Assembly (NCBI GenBank): GCA_900544255.1
Contig: UQUM01000048.1
Location: 1 to 13,515 of the forward strand
Length of the DNA stretch: 13,515 bases
Source of the DNA: an uncultured Sutterella sp.
GTDB lineage: Bacteria; Pseudomonadota; Gammaproteobacteria; Burkholderiales; Burkholderiaceae_F
Direction: 5' to 3'
The notes beneath the pieces are model-generated. The model searched no databases, had not been told where the DNA came from, and saw only the letters and a program-made list of their open reading frames with translations. This document shows, piece by piece, positions 6,701 to 13,482 of the stretch (position 1 is the first letter of the stretch; each line of letters opens with the position of its first letter). The position numbers and the translations under genes were made by a program.

Positions 6701-8011
6701 TTAGTCAAACTTGTAGACGAACTGAGCACCCCAAAGAATGGCATCCAGGCGATCAAATTCGCCCTGTTTTTCAGCCGTTTTTTCGTTATAGAGCCCCTTA
6801 TTACCGATGCCACGCAAATAGGCGAGACCGAAATCACCCTGCAACTGCTTGTCAACATGCCACGTGGCTCCGACAGAAAGCCATAAGCGATTCGTATCTG
6901 GAATCGTAGCAGAGCGATATTTATCGTTATCCACCGGCGAAATTTCGTAGCCTACACCTCCGCGAACGGTAACCTGTTCGTTGATGTCATAGTCAGCGCC
7001 AACAGTGAAAAGCCAGGAATCCTTCCAATGGTATTCTGCCTCCACTTTGTTCGTGGTATTTGCTGCCCCCAAATTGGCTGTAGCACTTTCCAATGAAGAG
7101 CCACTGATTGGTAACTTATCAAAGCTAGACCAGTTCGCCCAGCGAACTAACCCCGACAATCGAAGAGCTTCTGTTGCCTTCCACGTCCCCGCTAAAGTCA
7201 CAGTATGCGGACCAGACATTTCAGCATGACCATCCTGAGACTTATAGTATTTGTTATCAACGGCCGCAACAGGCACATTAATCGTTGTCTTAAGATAACC
7301 GTCCGCCTTGTGGTTTACTTGAGAGCGATATGCCAACCCCACGCGCACCGTTTCCGTCGGTTGCCACATAAAACCAAAGTTTCCACCCCAAGCCCAACCA
7401 TCCGCGTTCAAGCGGATCTTCGTTTGTCCAATTTTTGTAGTTGTTCCTGGCGCGTAAATAGCCCCTGTAGACTCAAACTGCGCTGTCACATACTGCAGCG
7501 ACACACCAGCACCGAAAGACAACGTATCCGTCAACTTCACCGCAATGTTCGGATTGAAGTCAAACGTCTTCACTTCAGCGTTCATGCCCTTATCGGAAAG
7601 CTTCCAGTCGGGGTTGTATTCGGTCGCCATACCGTACGGCACCGTAATACCGAAGCCGAACCACATATCGTCCTTAATCTGATGGACGAGGTACATATTC
7701 GGAACAGGGACACCGTGCTTACGTCCGTTTTCCTTCTCACCGCTTTCCGTCGTCACCGGAAGATCCAAATCCGCCACCACGGCGCCCATCTGCACCGCCG
7801 TCCCGGACAAAAGGCTCATACCAGCCGGGTTGTACCACACGGCCGACAGATCGTCGCCCACGATACCGGCACCGGCGTACGCGCGGCCGAGTCCCGCTAC
7901 GGACTGTTCGGTCAACATGAAGCCGCCCGCAACGGCCGCAGACGACAAAGTGGCGGAAAGCGTCGCAGCTGCCGCCAGTTTCAGCGTGAAGTCTTTCACA
8001 GTGTTCTCCAT
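6701..8011 (-). CDS. FadL/OmpP1/TodX family outer membrane channel
   Basis: A 436-residue outer membrane beta-barrel of the FadL family, which passes long-chain fatty acids or other hydrophobic compounds across the outer membrane. I chose the ATG at 8011 because GAGG lies 8 nt before it; an in-frame ATG at 8032 would add seven residues with no ribosome site and spoil the signal peptide. Signal peptide about 1-28, cleaved at AVA|GG. The mature start (GGFMLTEQSVAGLGRAYAG) and WYNPAG at 59-64 are family hallmarks; FGFGITVPYG follows at about 118-127. The protein ends YKFD, so the usual final Phe is followed by Asp. GC content falls from about two thirds in the first 90 codons to about half beyond. 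The substrate is not known, so no symbol is given. Confidence 0.92.
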   Translation of the reverse strand: MENTVKDFTLKLAAAATLSATLSSAAVAGGFMLTEQSVAGLGRAYAGAGIVGDDLSAVWYNPAGMSLLSGTAVQMGAVVADLDLPVTTESGEKENGRKHGVPVPNMYLVHQIKDDMWFGFGITVPYGMATEYNPDWKLSDKGMNAEVKTFDFNPNIAVKLTDTLSFGAGVSLQYVTAQFESTGAIYAPGTTTKIGQTKIRLNADGWAWGGNFGFMWQPTETVRVGLAYRSQVNHKADGYLKTTINVPVAAVDNKYYKSQDGHAEMSGPHTVTLAGTWKATEALRLSGLVRWANWSSFDKLPISGSSLESATANLGAANTTNKVEAEYHWKDSWLFTVGADYDINEQVTVRGGVGYEISPVDNDKYRSATIPDTNRLWLSVGATWHVDKQLQGDFGLAYLRGIGNKGLYNEKTAEKQGEFDRLDAILWGAQFVYKFD

Positions 8012-8113
8012 CGGATGAGCCTCTCGTCTCATCCCAAAATCTTTCAGCGACTGACATCGTCACATCGCTTCAGCCCGCGCAGCCCGTTCTTTTATCTGAG
8101 GCTCAAAAAGAAA
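8012..8113 (-). promoter_or_regulatory. Leader of the fadL-type gene with a nested hairpin
   Basis: The minus-strand leader has a ribosome site GAGG (within plus 8020-8024) and, further upstream, a nested inverted repeat: AGCGA/TCGCT arms (plus 8046-8050 and 8065-8069) enclosing TGAC/GTCA arms (plus 8052-8055 and 8059-8062). I did not find a convincing -35/-10 pair. The hairpin could be an operator or an mRNA structure. Confidence 0.3.
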
Positions 8114-8145
8114 GCCGCCCGGTTCTTGTTATTCATACGGGCGGC
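8114..8145 (-). terminator. Rho-independent terminator of the DUF4870-like gene
   Basis: A perfect 8-bp GC-only stem, GCCGCCCG (8114-8121) with CGGGCGGC (8138-8145), has a 16-nt loop. In the minus direction it is followed by TTTCTTTTT. It lies about 115 nt after the stop of the gene at 8260-8703, and separates that gene from the fadL-type gene. Confidence 0.8.
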
Positions 8146-8259
8146 ATTGTGTGCTTTACGGTTAGAAACAATGGTCAGGAGTTTCCCTTTGTATCCCGGA
8201 AACCGTTAATCCGTGCGGATGAATACGCTCATCCGTCGGGGTGAGTTTTCAGCGAAAAA

Positions 8260-8703
8260 CTACGCCACCGGCATCGGCTGCTGGGACGACAACCGCATCC
8301 AACCGCGGATGATGCGGTATCCCACCCAAATCCCCATCACCACGAAACCGATCGTCCAGATGAAGAATCCGACAAAGACAAACGAGAGGAAGAACCCCAC
8401 GATGGCAACGAGTACGGCCCAACCCATGGCATACCAGAACGTGCGGATCTGCCAAGAAAAATGACTGTCCACAAAGGTGCCCCGGGCTTCGGAACGCATG
8501 ACGTAATTTAAAACCACCGCCGCAATCGAAGGCCAGCCGAAGAGAAATGCCCCGATGATGGACGCACCCGTGGCAATCCCCAGAATGATGGAAACGGAAT
8601 GCAGAATGTAGACCACCCGCGCCACGGTCACGATGGATGACGGCGGCTGATGATCGATCGTTCCCGCCGTCGTCTGAGAAGTCGAAACAGGCACGTTGTC
8701 CAT
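8260..8703 (-). CDS. DUF4870-like small inner membrane protein
   Basis: A 147-residue protein with a polar N-terminus of about 25 residues and three or so hydrophobic segments (about 26-68, 92-112, 112-128). The segment RGTFVDSHFSWQIRTFWY (74-91), followed after the last helix by GYRIIRGWMRL, is typical of short betaproteobacterial DUF4870-type membrane proteins. Function unknown. The start ATG 8701-8703 (MDNVPV) has GAGGG 7 nt upstream; an in-frame GTG at 8730 has no such site. A possible -10 TATAGT (plus 8755-8760) lies upstream without a good -35. The gene is 116 nt downstream of ppk1 in the same direction and could be partly read from it, since no terminator is seen between them. Confidence 0.8.
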   Translation of the reverse strand: MDNVPVSTSQTTAGTIDHQPPSSIVTVARVVYILHSVSIILGIATGASIIGAFLFGWPSIAAVVLNYVMRSEARGTFVDSHFSWQIRTFWYAMGWAVLVAIVGFFLSFVFVGFFIWTIGFVVMGIWVGYRIIRGWMRLSSQQPMPVA

Positions 8704-8717
8704 GGCAAAGCCCTCAA

Positions 8718-8728
8718 AAACACCGGTC
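8718..8728 (-). repeat. 11-nt leader motif, copy 2 (copy 1 at 6574-6584)
   Basis: The minus-strand sequence GACCGGTGTTT occurs at 8718-8728 before the DUF4870-like gene and at 6574-6584 before the AEC gene. In both cases exactly 14 nt separate it from the start codon. ACCGGT within it is a palindrome. Confidence 0.5.
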
Positions 8729-8819
8729 ACGGAACACCCGCACCGTCAGCGCGGACTATAGCGCACGGACACCTTCGACTGGGTTTCGTCTATGAACGAC
8801 GACCAACCGCCGACCTTTC

Positions 8820-11012
8820 TCAATGTCCCGCTGCTTTCTTGGCGGTTCCCCGCGCCATCAGCCTCAGGTGCCGCCCGATCTCGTCCTGCGACGAATACGC
8901 GGCATTCCCAGCGTTGGGACTGAGTTTGCGATAACTGCCGTCGGACGCCTGCACCCACGCGTGAATGTTGTCCTTTAACTGCGGCTCGATGATCTGCGTG
9001 AGGATGTTCGCGCGGATATCGGCGTCCAACACCGGCGTCAACACCTCGATGCGCCCATTCAGATTACGCGTCATCAGGTCGGCGCTCCCGATGTACATCC
9101 GTTCGTCTCCGCCGTGTCGGAACCAATACACGCGGGCATGCTCCAACAGTTCTCCGACGACGGAACGTACCGTAATCGTTTCAGATATGCCCTTCAACCC
9201 CGGTCTCAGGCAGCAGATGCCGCGCACGATGCATTCAATCTTTACCCCGGCGCGGCTTGCTTTATAAAGCAGCGCGATGATGTCGGGATCGACGAGCTGA
9301 TTGCACTTCAAAATGATGTGTCCGCCGCCCTTTGTTTCATGCAGATGAATTTCTTCTTCAATGAGCGCCGAGACGTTGTGACGCAGCAATTTCGGCGACA
9401 CAAAAAGCGCCCGATAGCGTTCCACGATTCCGTACCCCGTCATGACGTTGAAGAGATCCTGCACGTCACTGCAGATCGCCTGATTCGTCGTAAAGAGACC
9501 GAGATCGGTATAAATCTTCGCGGACGACGCGTTGTAGTTCCCTGTGCCGATGTGTACGTAACGCCGCATCCCGGCGCCTTCCCGCCGCACCACGAGGCAG
9601 AGCTTCGCGTGAATCTTGAGCCCGGCAAAGCCGTAAACGACGTTGACGCCCGCGCGTTCCAACTCTTCCGCCCAGTTGATGTTCTGCTCTTCGTCAAAAC
9701 GCGCCTTCAGTTCCACGACAGCCGTCACCTGCTTGCCGCGACGGCGGGCTTCCAAAAGGCTCTTCACAACCGGAGAACGGCTCCCGCAACGATAAAGCGT
9801 CTGTTTGATGGCGACGACATTCGGATCCAAGGCCGCCTGTTGCAGAAAATGCAGGACGCACCCGAAGGAATCGTAGGGGTGGTACACCATCTGATCGCGT
9901 TCGGCGATCGCCGCAAACACGTCCGAATCCGCTTCAAAGGCAGCCGGAATACGGGGCTTTCGGGGCGAGTACTTCAGCGCCGGTTTGTCCGCGGACAAAA
10001 TCGCCATGAATTCCGAGAACCCCAGCGGCATCCGGGATTTGAAGACCTGGTACGGGCGAATGTCGAAATGCTCAAACAGGAATTCCTGCAGGCGCCGCGG
10101 GCACCCGCGCGCCAACTCAAGCCGCACGATGGAACCGAAACGGCGTTGCTCCACGTAGTCGCGCACGGCGGAAAGAAGGTCGTCGGCTTCGTCTTCTTCA
10201 ATTTCACCGTCCGTGTTGCGGGTCACGCGAAAGAGTCCGTAATTCTTCACGCAATACCCCGGGAAAAGCGTTTCAAGCCGCTCCCCGATCAGATCTTCCA
10301 CGAGAAGAATCTTATCCGTGTCTTCACCGTACTTAAACGTGAGTCCCGTGTCGCTTTCAATCGTATTTGGCACGAAAAGCAGCCGCGGCAAATTGTTCGG
10401 ACACTTCAACCGGGCAAAACGCACGCTCGACTCATCGTCCGCCGCCGCGGGAGTAAGTTCAATCACAAAGTTCAGACTCGTGTTGGAAATCATCGGGAAG
10501 GGGCGTCCCGCATCCACTGCCTGCGGCGTCAGAATCGGCAGAATCTGTTCGTCGAAATAACGATTGAGCGCCTTTTTCTGCTTCACCGTGAGTTCATCAT
10601 ACTTCACGAACCGCAGGTCTTTTTTCGCCAACGCCGGCCTCAGTTCATCAAACCACAAACTTTCGGCGACGTCGAGCATCCCTGTGACGCGCTTACGGAT
10701 TTCGGAGAGCTGCTTCGCGGGCGGCATCTGATCCGCCCCGGTCGGTGCGACGCCGCTTCTTGCCTGCCGCTGCAGGTTCATGACGCGCACCATATAAAAC
10801 TCGTCAAGGTTATTAAAGAAGATCGCGAGAAACTTCACCCGATCAATGAGGGGGACTTTCTTATCCTGCGCCGTCTCCAAAACCTTACGGTCAAATTCAA
10901 TCCAGCTGATTTCACGATTGAGATACAACGCCGGATCCCGTAAATCAACCGCCGGCAACTTAACCTTCTTCACATCCTGAGAAAACGTTTTCTTCTCCGA
11001 AACGTCTGTCAT
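8820..11012 (-). CDS. ppk1: Polyphosphate kinase 1
   Basis: A 730-residue enzyme that reversibly moves the gamma phosphate of ATP onto a growing polyphosphate chain. It matches PPK1 from end to end: an N-terminal domain beginning LYLNREISWIEFDRKVLE, FNNLDEFYMVRV, and two C-terminal phospholipase D-like domains. His468 in LKIHAKL is the counterpart of the phosphorylated His435 of E. coli, and His487 in YVHIGTGNYN of His454. His625 in LLEHARVYWF corresponds to His592. It is longer than the E. coli enzyme (688 aa), mainly by end extensions. I chose ATG 11010-11012, with GGAG 8 nt before it, over an in-frame GTG at 11021. A Pho-box-like promoter lies upstream. Confidence 0.97.
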   Translation of the reverse strand: MTDVSEKKTFSQDVKKVKLPAVDLRDPALYLNREISWIEFDRKVLETAQDKKVPLIDRVKFLAIFFNNLDEFYMVRVMNLQRQARSGVAPTGADQMPPAKQLSEIRKRVTGMLDVAESLWFDELRPALAKKDLRFVKYDELTVKQKKALNRYFDEQILPILTPQAVDAGRPFPMISNTSLNFVIELTPAAADDESSVRFARLKCPNNLPRLLFVPNTIESDTGLTFKYGEDTDKILLVEDLIGERLETLFPGYCVKNYGLFRVTRNTDGEIEEDEADDLLSAVRDYVEQRRFGSIVRLELARGCPRRLQEFLFEHFDIRPYQVFKSRMPLGFSEFMAILSADKPALKYSPRKPRIPAAFEADSDVFAAIAERDQMVYHPYDSFGCVLHFLQQAALDPNVVAIKQTLYRCGSRSPVVKSLLEARRRGKQVTAVVELKARFDEEQNINWAEELERAGVNVVYGFAGLKIHAKLCLVVRREGAGMRRYVHIGTGNYNASSAKIYTDLGLFTTNQAICSDVQDLFNVMTGYGIVERYRALFVSPKLLRHNVSALIEEEIHLHETKGGGHIILKCNQLVDPDIIALLYKASRAGVKIECIVRGICCLRPGLKGISETITVRSVVGELLEHARVYWFRHGGDERMYIGSADLMTRNLNGRIEVLTPVLDADIRANILTQIIEPQLKDNIHAWVQASDGSYRKLSPNAGNAAYSSQDEIGRHLRLMARGTAKKAAGH

Positions 11013-11060
11013 TTTCTCCACTCCGGGCGTCTGTCGCCTCTTTAGGTCGTCAATCTGTTT

Positions 11061-11094
11061 AATTTACCGAAAGATTGCGACGCTTTCATGACAA
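11061..11094 (-). promoter_or_regulatory. Pho-box-like element and -10 upstream of ppk1
   Basis: On the minus strand TTGTCAT (plus 11088-11094), a 4-nt GAAA and GCGTCGC (plus 11077-11083) repeat with the 11-nt period of a PhoB site; the first half agrees with CTGTCAT in 6 of 7 positions and the second with CTGTCAC in 4 of 7. A -10 candidate TAAATT (plus 11061-11066) follows after 10 nt, the usual layout of PhoB-activated promoters, which lack a normal -35. The function is inferred. Confidence 0.4.
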
Positions 11095-11203
11095 ACCACC
11101 GCAGTTAAGCAAAATTTCCGACGGCTTTCGCTAAACTTCGTTCAAATTCCGCATGCGGGTCGTAGCGGCCCGACGTGCCCAACGACTTAAGGCAAAACAC
11201 ATC
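11095..11203 (+). promoter_or_regulatory. Upstream region of the response regulator gene
   Basis: This is the plus-strand side of the 191-bp divergent gap to ppk1. It contains a perfect 10-bp palindrome CCGCATGCGG (11149-11158) and a CTTAAG (11186-11191), like one half of PmrA/QseB-type binding sites, which overlaps the ribosome site TAAGG (11188-11192). The second half-site at the expected spacing is not present, and no clear -35/-10 was found, so regulation by its own product is only a possibility. Confidence 0.3.
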
Positions 11204-11860
11204 ATGCGAATCCTTCTCGTTGAAGACGATGAAATGATCGGTGAAGGCGTCGTCGACGGTCTCAAGGCCGAAGGCTATGCCGTCGACTGGGTTCAGGACG
11301 GCAACTCCGCGCTGATCGCTCTTAGAACAACCCCGTTTTCTCTCGTGATTCTGGATCTGGGACTCCCCGGCAAAGACGGGCTCACGGTACTTAAAGAAGC
11401 CCGTGCTCAGAAGATTCATCTTCCGGTTTTGGTAACGACCGCGCGCGACACGGTGGCCGATCGTGTCAAGGGGCTCGATGCCGGGGCAGACGACTACCTT
11501 GTGAAACCCTTTGACCTGGACGAACTCTCCGCACGCATCCGTGCGCTCCTGCGCCGTTCTTCAGGACGCAGCGAACCCACGATCGAACGCGGGGCACTCC
11601 TCATCAAACCTGAAACCCGCGAAGTTTTTTACAACGGCGAACCCATTCTCCTTTCCTCCAAGGAGTACGCGCTTCTCGTCGCGCTCGCCGACCGTCCAGG
11701 CGTCGTATTGTCCCGCGGTCAACTGGAAGAAAAGCTTTACAACTGGGATTCCACCGTGGGCTCCAACGCCATCGAAGTGCACGTGCATCATCTGCGCAAA
11801 AAGCTCTCGGACGGCGCCATTAAGACCGTACGCGGCGTGGGGTACCTTCTTGAGACCTAG
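11204..11860 (+). CDS. OmpR/PhoB-family response regulator (QseB/PmrA-like)
   Basis: A 218-residue two-domain regulator. The receiver domain (1-115) has acidic Asp8 and Asp9 in VEDD, the phosphorylation site Asp51 in LDLGLPG, Thr79 in VTTARD and Lys101 in LVKPFD. A winged-helix DNA-binding domain follows (about 125-218) with SSKEYALLVAL, SNAIEVHVHHLRKKL and the terminal VRGVGYLL. Sequence style and pairing suggest the QseB/PmrA/TctD group. The ATG at 11204 is the true start because the receiver begins MRILLVEDD; an in-frame ATG at 11153 would add an unstructured basic stretch. The kinase gene starts 11 nt downstream, so both form one operon. Targets are unknown. Confidence 0.95.
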   Translation: MRILLVEDDEMIGEGVVDGLKAEGYAVDWVQDGNSALIALRTTPFSLVILDLGLPGKDGLTVLKEARAQKIHLPVLVTTARDTVADRVKGLDAGADDYLVKPFDLDELSARIRALLRRSSGRSEPTIERGALLIKPETREVFYNGEPILLSSKEYALLVALADRPGVVLSRGQLEEKLYNWDSTVGSNAIEVHVHHLRKKLSDGAIKTVRGVGYLLET

Positions 11861-11871
11861 TCGGCCCCGTC

Positions 11872-13215
11872 ATGCTCAGCATCCGCGCCAAATTGGTGTT
11901 CTTTCTCGTGACGGCGCTTGTCTTGGCAGGCGTCGTCGCTTCTGTTGCGACGTACTACTCCACCCGCATGGAGTTTGCTGCGCTCTTTGACGCGCAGCTG
12001 AAGCATTCGGCGCTGGAACTCGCGGAAAGCGGCCGTTTGGACGTGAATTCCGTCGCGCTCGTCGGCCAGGCCCCCGAGCAGCAGATCGCCCTGCAGATTT
12101 ACGACGCTTCGGTAAACCGCCTCTATATCGACCGGCATTCCAACGTCCCTCTCACCATCGCCGAAACACCGGGCTTTTCGGAATTTACCGATGACACCGG
12201 ACACGTCTGGCGCCAGTTTGCCGCCGCCGTCGGCACCCGCATCGTACAGGCGGCGCAACCCCTGGAAGTCCGTCAGCGCCTCGCGGCTTCCGCCGCCCTG
12301 CGGATTCTGCAGCCCGTGCTGATTCTCATCGCGTTTCTCGCAATTGCCGTCTGGTTCGTCGTCGTACAGGTGCTGCATCCCTTGAGCAAAACGGCCCGTG
12401 CCGTTGCTCAGCGCTCGCCTTCGACATTAACCCCTTTGGAAACGAAGGGGCTTCCCTATGAGGTAAAGAGCTTGGCGGATGCCGTAAACCGCCTGATGCA
12501 GCGTCTGGGCGACAGTCTGTCGGCACAGCAACGCTTTGCAAGCGACGCCGCACACGAACTGAGAACGCCGTTGGCCGGTATCAAACTGCAGGCACAGCTT
12601 CTGGCTCGCGCCAAAACCGACGAAGACCGCGCCAAATACGCCGGGCGCCTGCAGCAAGGCGTGAGCCGCGCCACACGTCTTGTGGAACAGCTTCTCACCA
12701 TCGCGCGTCTCGATCCGGATGCCTCCAAAAAACCGATGGCAGAAGCCCGATTGACCGACATTGTAAAAAGCGTCGCCGAAGACCTGGCTCCGATTGCGGA
12801 AACCAAGTCCATTACGCTCACTGCCAATGCGCCAACGGACGTAACCGCCATGGGGCTTCCCGATGCCCTGCGGCTCATGATCGCCAACCTCACGGACAAC
12901 GCCATCCGCTACACTCCCGAAGGCGGCCGCATCGAGATCGGTCTCTCGGAAGAAAAGGGAGACGCCCTCATCACCGTCACCGACAACGGCCCGGGGATTG
13001 CCCCCGAAGAACGTGAGCGCGTCTTCGAGCGTTTCTACCGCGCTTTGGGCACCAAGGTTCAGGGTACCGGTCTGGGGCTTGCCATCGTGCAGCGCATCGT
13101 CGCCATTCACGGCGCCGAAATCCGTATTGAGGACGGTTTTAGACACGAGAACGACGATGGATGCGGCGCCCGATTCGTCATTCGTCTGCCGCTTACTCGC
13201 ACGACATTACACTGA
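11872..13215 (+). CDS. Sensor histidine kinase (QseC/PmrB-like)
   Basis: A 447-residue inner membrane kinase, partner of the upstream regulator. TM1 at about 7-28, a periplasmic sensor of about 115 residues, TM2 at about 143-166, and a HAMP-like linker to about 215. The dimerisation/phosphotransfer domain has His228 in SDAAHELRTPL. The ATP-binding domain has the N box NLTDNAIRYTP (Asn343), DNGPGI (371-376), FERFYR and GTGLGL (398-403). The periplasmic part resembles the two-component sensor kinase N-terminal domain of QseC/TctE types; no metal-binding ExxE motif was seen, so the signal is open. The start ATG lacks a clear ribosome site and lies 11 nt after the regulator stop, so coupled translation is likely. 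All catalytic motifs are intact. Confidence 0.94.
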   Translation: MLSIRAKLVFFLVTALVLAGVVASVATYYSTRMEFAALFDAQLKHSALELAESGRLDVNSVALVGQAPEQQIALQIYDASVNRLYIDRHSNVPLTIAETPGFSEFTDDTGHVWRQFAAAVGTRIVQAAQPLEVRQRLAASAALRILQPVLILIAFLAIAVWFVVVQVLHPLSKTARAVAQRSPSTLTPLETKGLPYEVKSLADAVNRLMQRLGDSLSAQQRFASDAAHELRTPLAGIKLQAQLLARAKTDEDRAKYAGRLQQGVSRATRLVEQLLTIARLDPDASKKPMAEARLTDIVKSVAEDLAPIAETKSITLTANAPTDVTAMGLPDALRLMIANLTDNAIRYTPEGGRIEIGLSEEKGDALITVTDNGPGIAPEERERVFERFYRALGTKVQGTGLGLAIVQRIVAIHGAEIRIEDGFRHENDDGCGARFVIRLPLTRTTLH

Positions 13216-13231
13216 TTACCGAGTTTCGATG

Positions 13232-13257
13232 ACGGTTTCGAATCCGTTGAACTTTTT
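13232..13257 (+). terminator. Weak terminator candidate after the kinase gene
   Basis: Short arms ACGG (13232-13235) and CCGT (13244-13247) around an AT-rich palindromic core are followed by TTTTT at 13253-13257. The stem is short and the call is weak, but it is the only terminator-like structure right after the kinase stop. Confidence 0.25.
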
Positions 13258-13269
13258 CTGAGATACCTC

Positions 13270-13467
13270 CGAACAACTCCTTTTTGTAAGGGCTGAACTG
13301 CCGGCGTCGATCAGCGCAATAACTTCTATTGTTACGCTGAATTTCAGTGGACAAGATCCTTTGACTATCCCATAATGGCGAGTAAGGCATTCCCCTTGGA
13401 AAATCCCTTTTTGACGACGATTTTCCCTGCCGTCCGAACTAGTATAACGTTCTGCAAATAAAGCCAT
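13270..13467 (-). pseudogene. Possible IS30-type transposase remnant (N-terminal, frameshifted)
   Basis: The minus strand reads in one frame from ATG 13465-13467: FAERYTSS, then QKGIFQGE and RHYGIVKGS. Just after, near 13352, the sense passes to another frame with STEIQRNNRSYCADRRRQ (from 13351). Joined, this resembles the N-terminal helix-turn-helix region of IS30-family transposases (ERYxI...KGxSQxEIAxxxGxxxSTxSREIxRN...YxAxxAQ). No catalytic DDE part is present before the kinase gene. Composition here is lower in GC than the neighbouring genes. The reading is from pattern only, and the similarity is weak enough that chance remains possible. Confidence 0.3.
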
Positions 13468-13482
13468 TAAATAGCTGGTTCT

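Noticed and set aside
7205..8209. A 334-codon open frame on the plus strand over the FadL-type gene
   Set aside because: Antisense to a gene with a clear signal peptide and family motifs; the frame has a basic, low-complexity composition and runs through a terminator.
9114..10943. A 609-codon open frame on the plus strand inside ppk1
   Set aside because: It is exactly antisense to a highly conserved gene, rich in Arg, His and Gln as expected from the reverse complement of GC-rich coding DNA, and matches no family I recognise. It is a shadow.
12427..13146. A 239-codon open frame on the minus strand inside the histidine kinase
   Set aside because: It is antisense to intact kinase motifs, and the encoded sequence shows no domain.
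13311..13340. Hairpin TCAGCG/CGCTGA as a terminator of the kinase operon
   Set aside because: No T-run follows on either strand, and the structure lies inside the possible transposase remnant.
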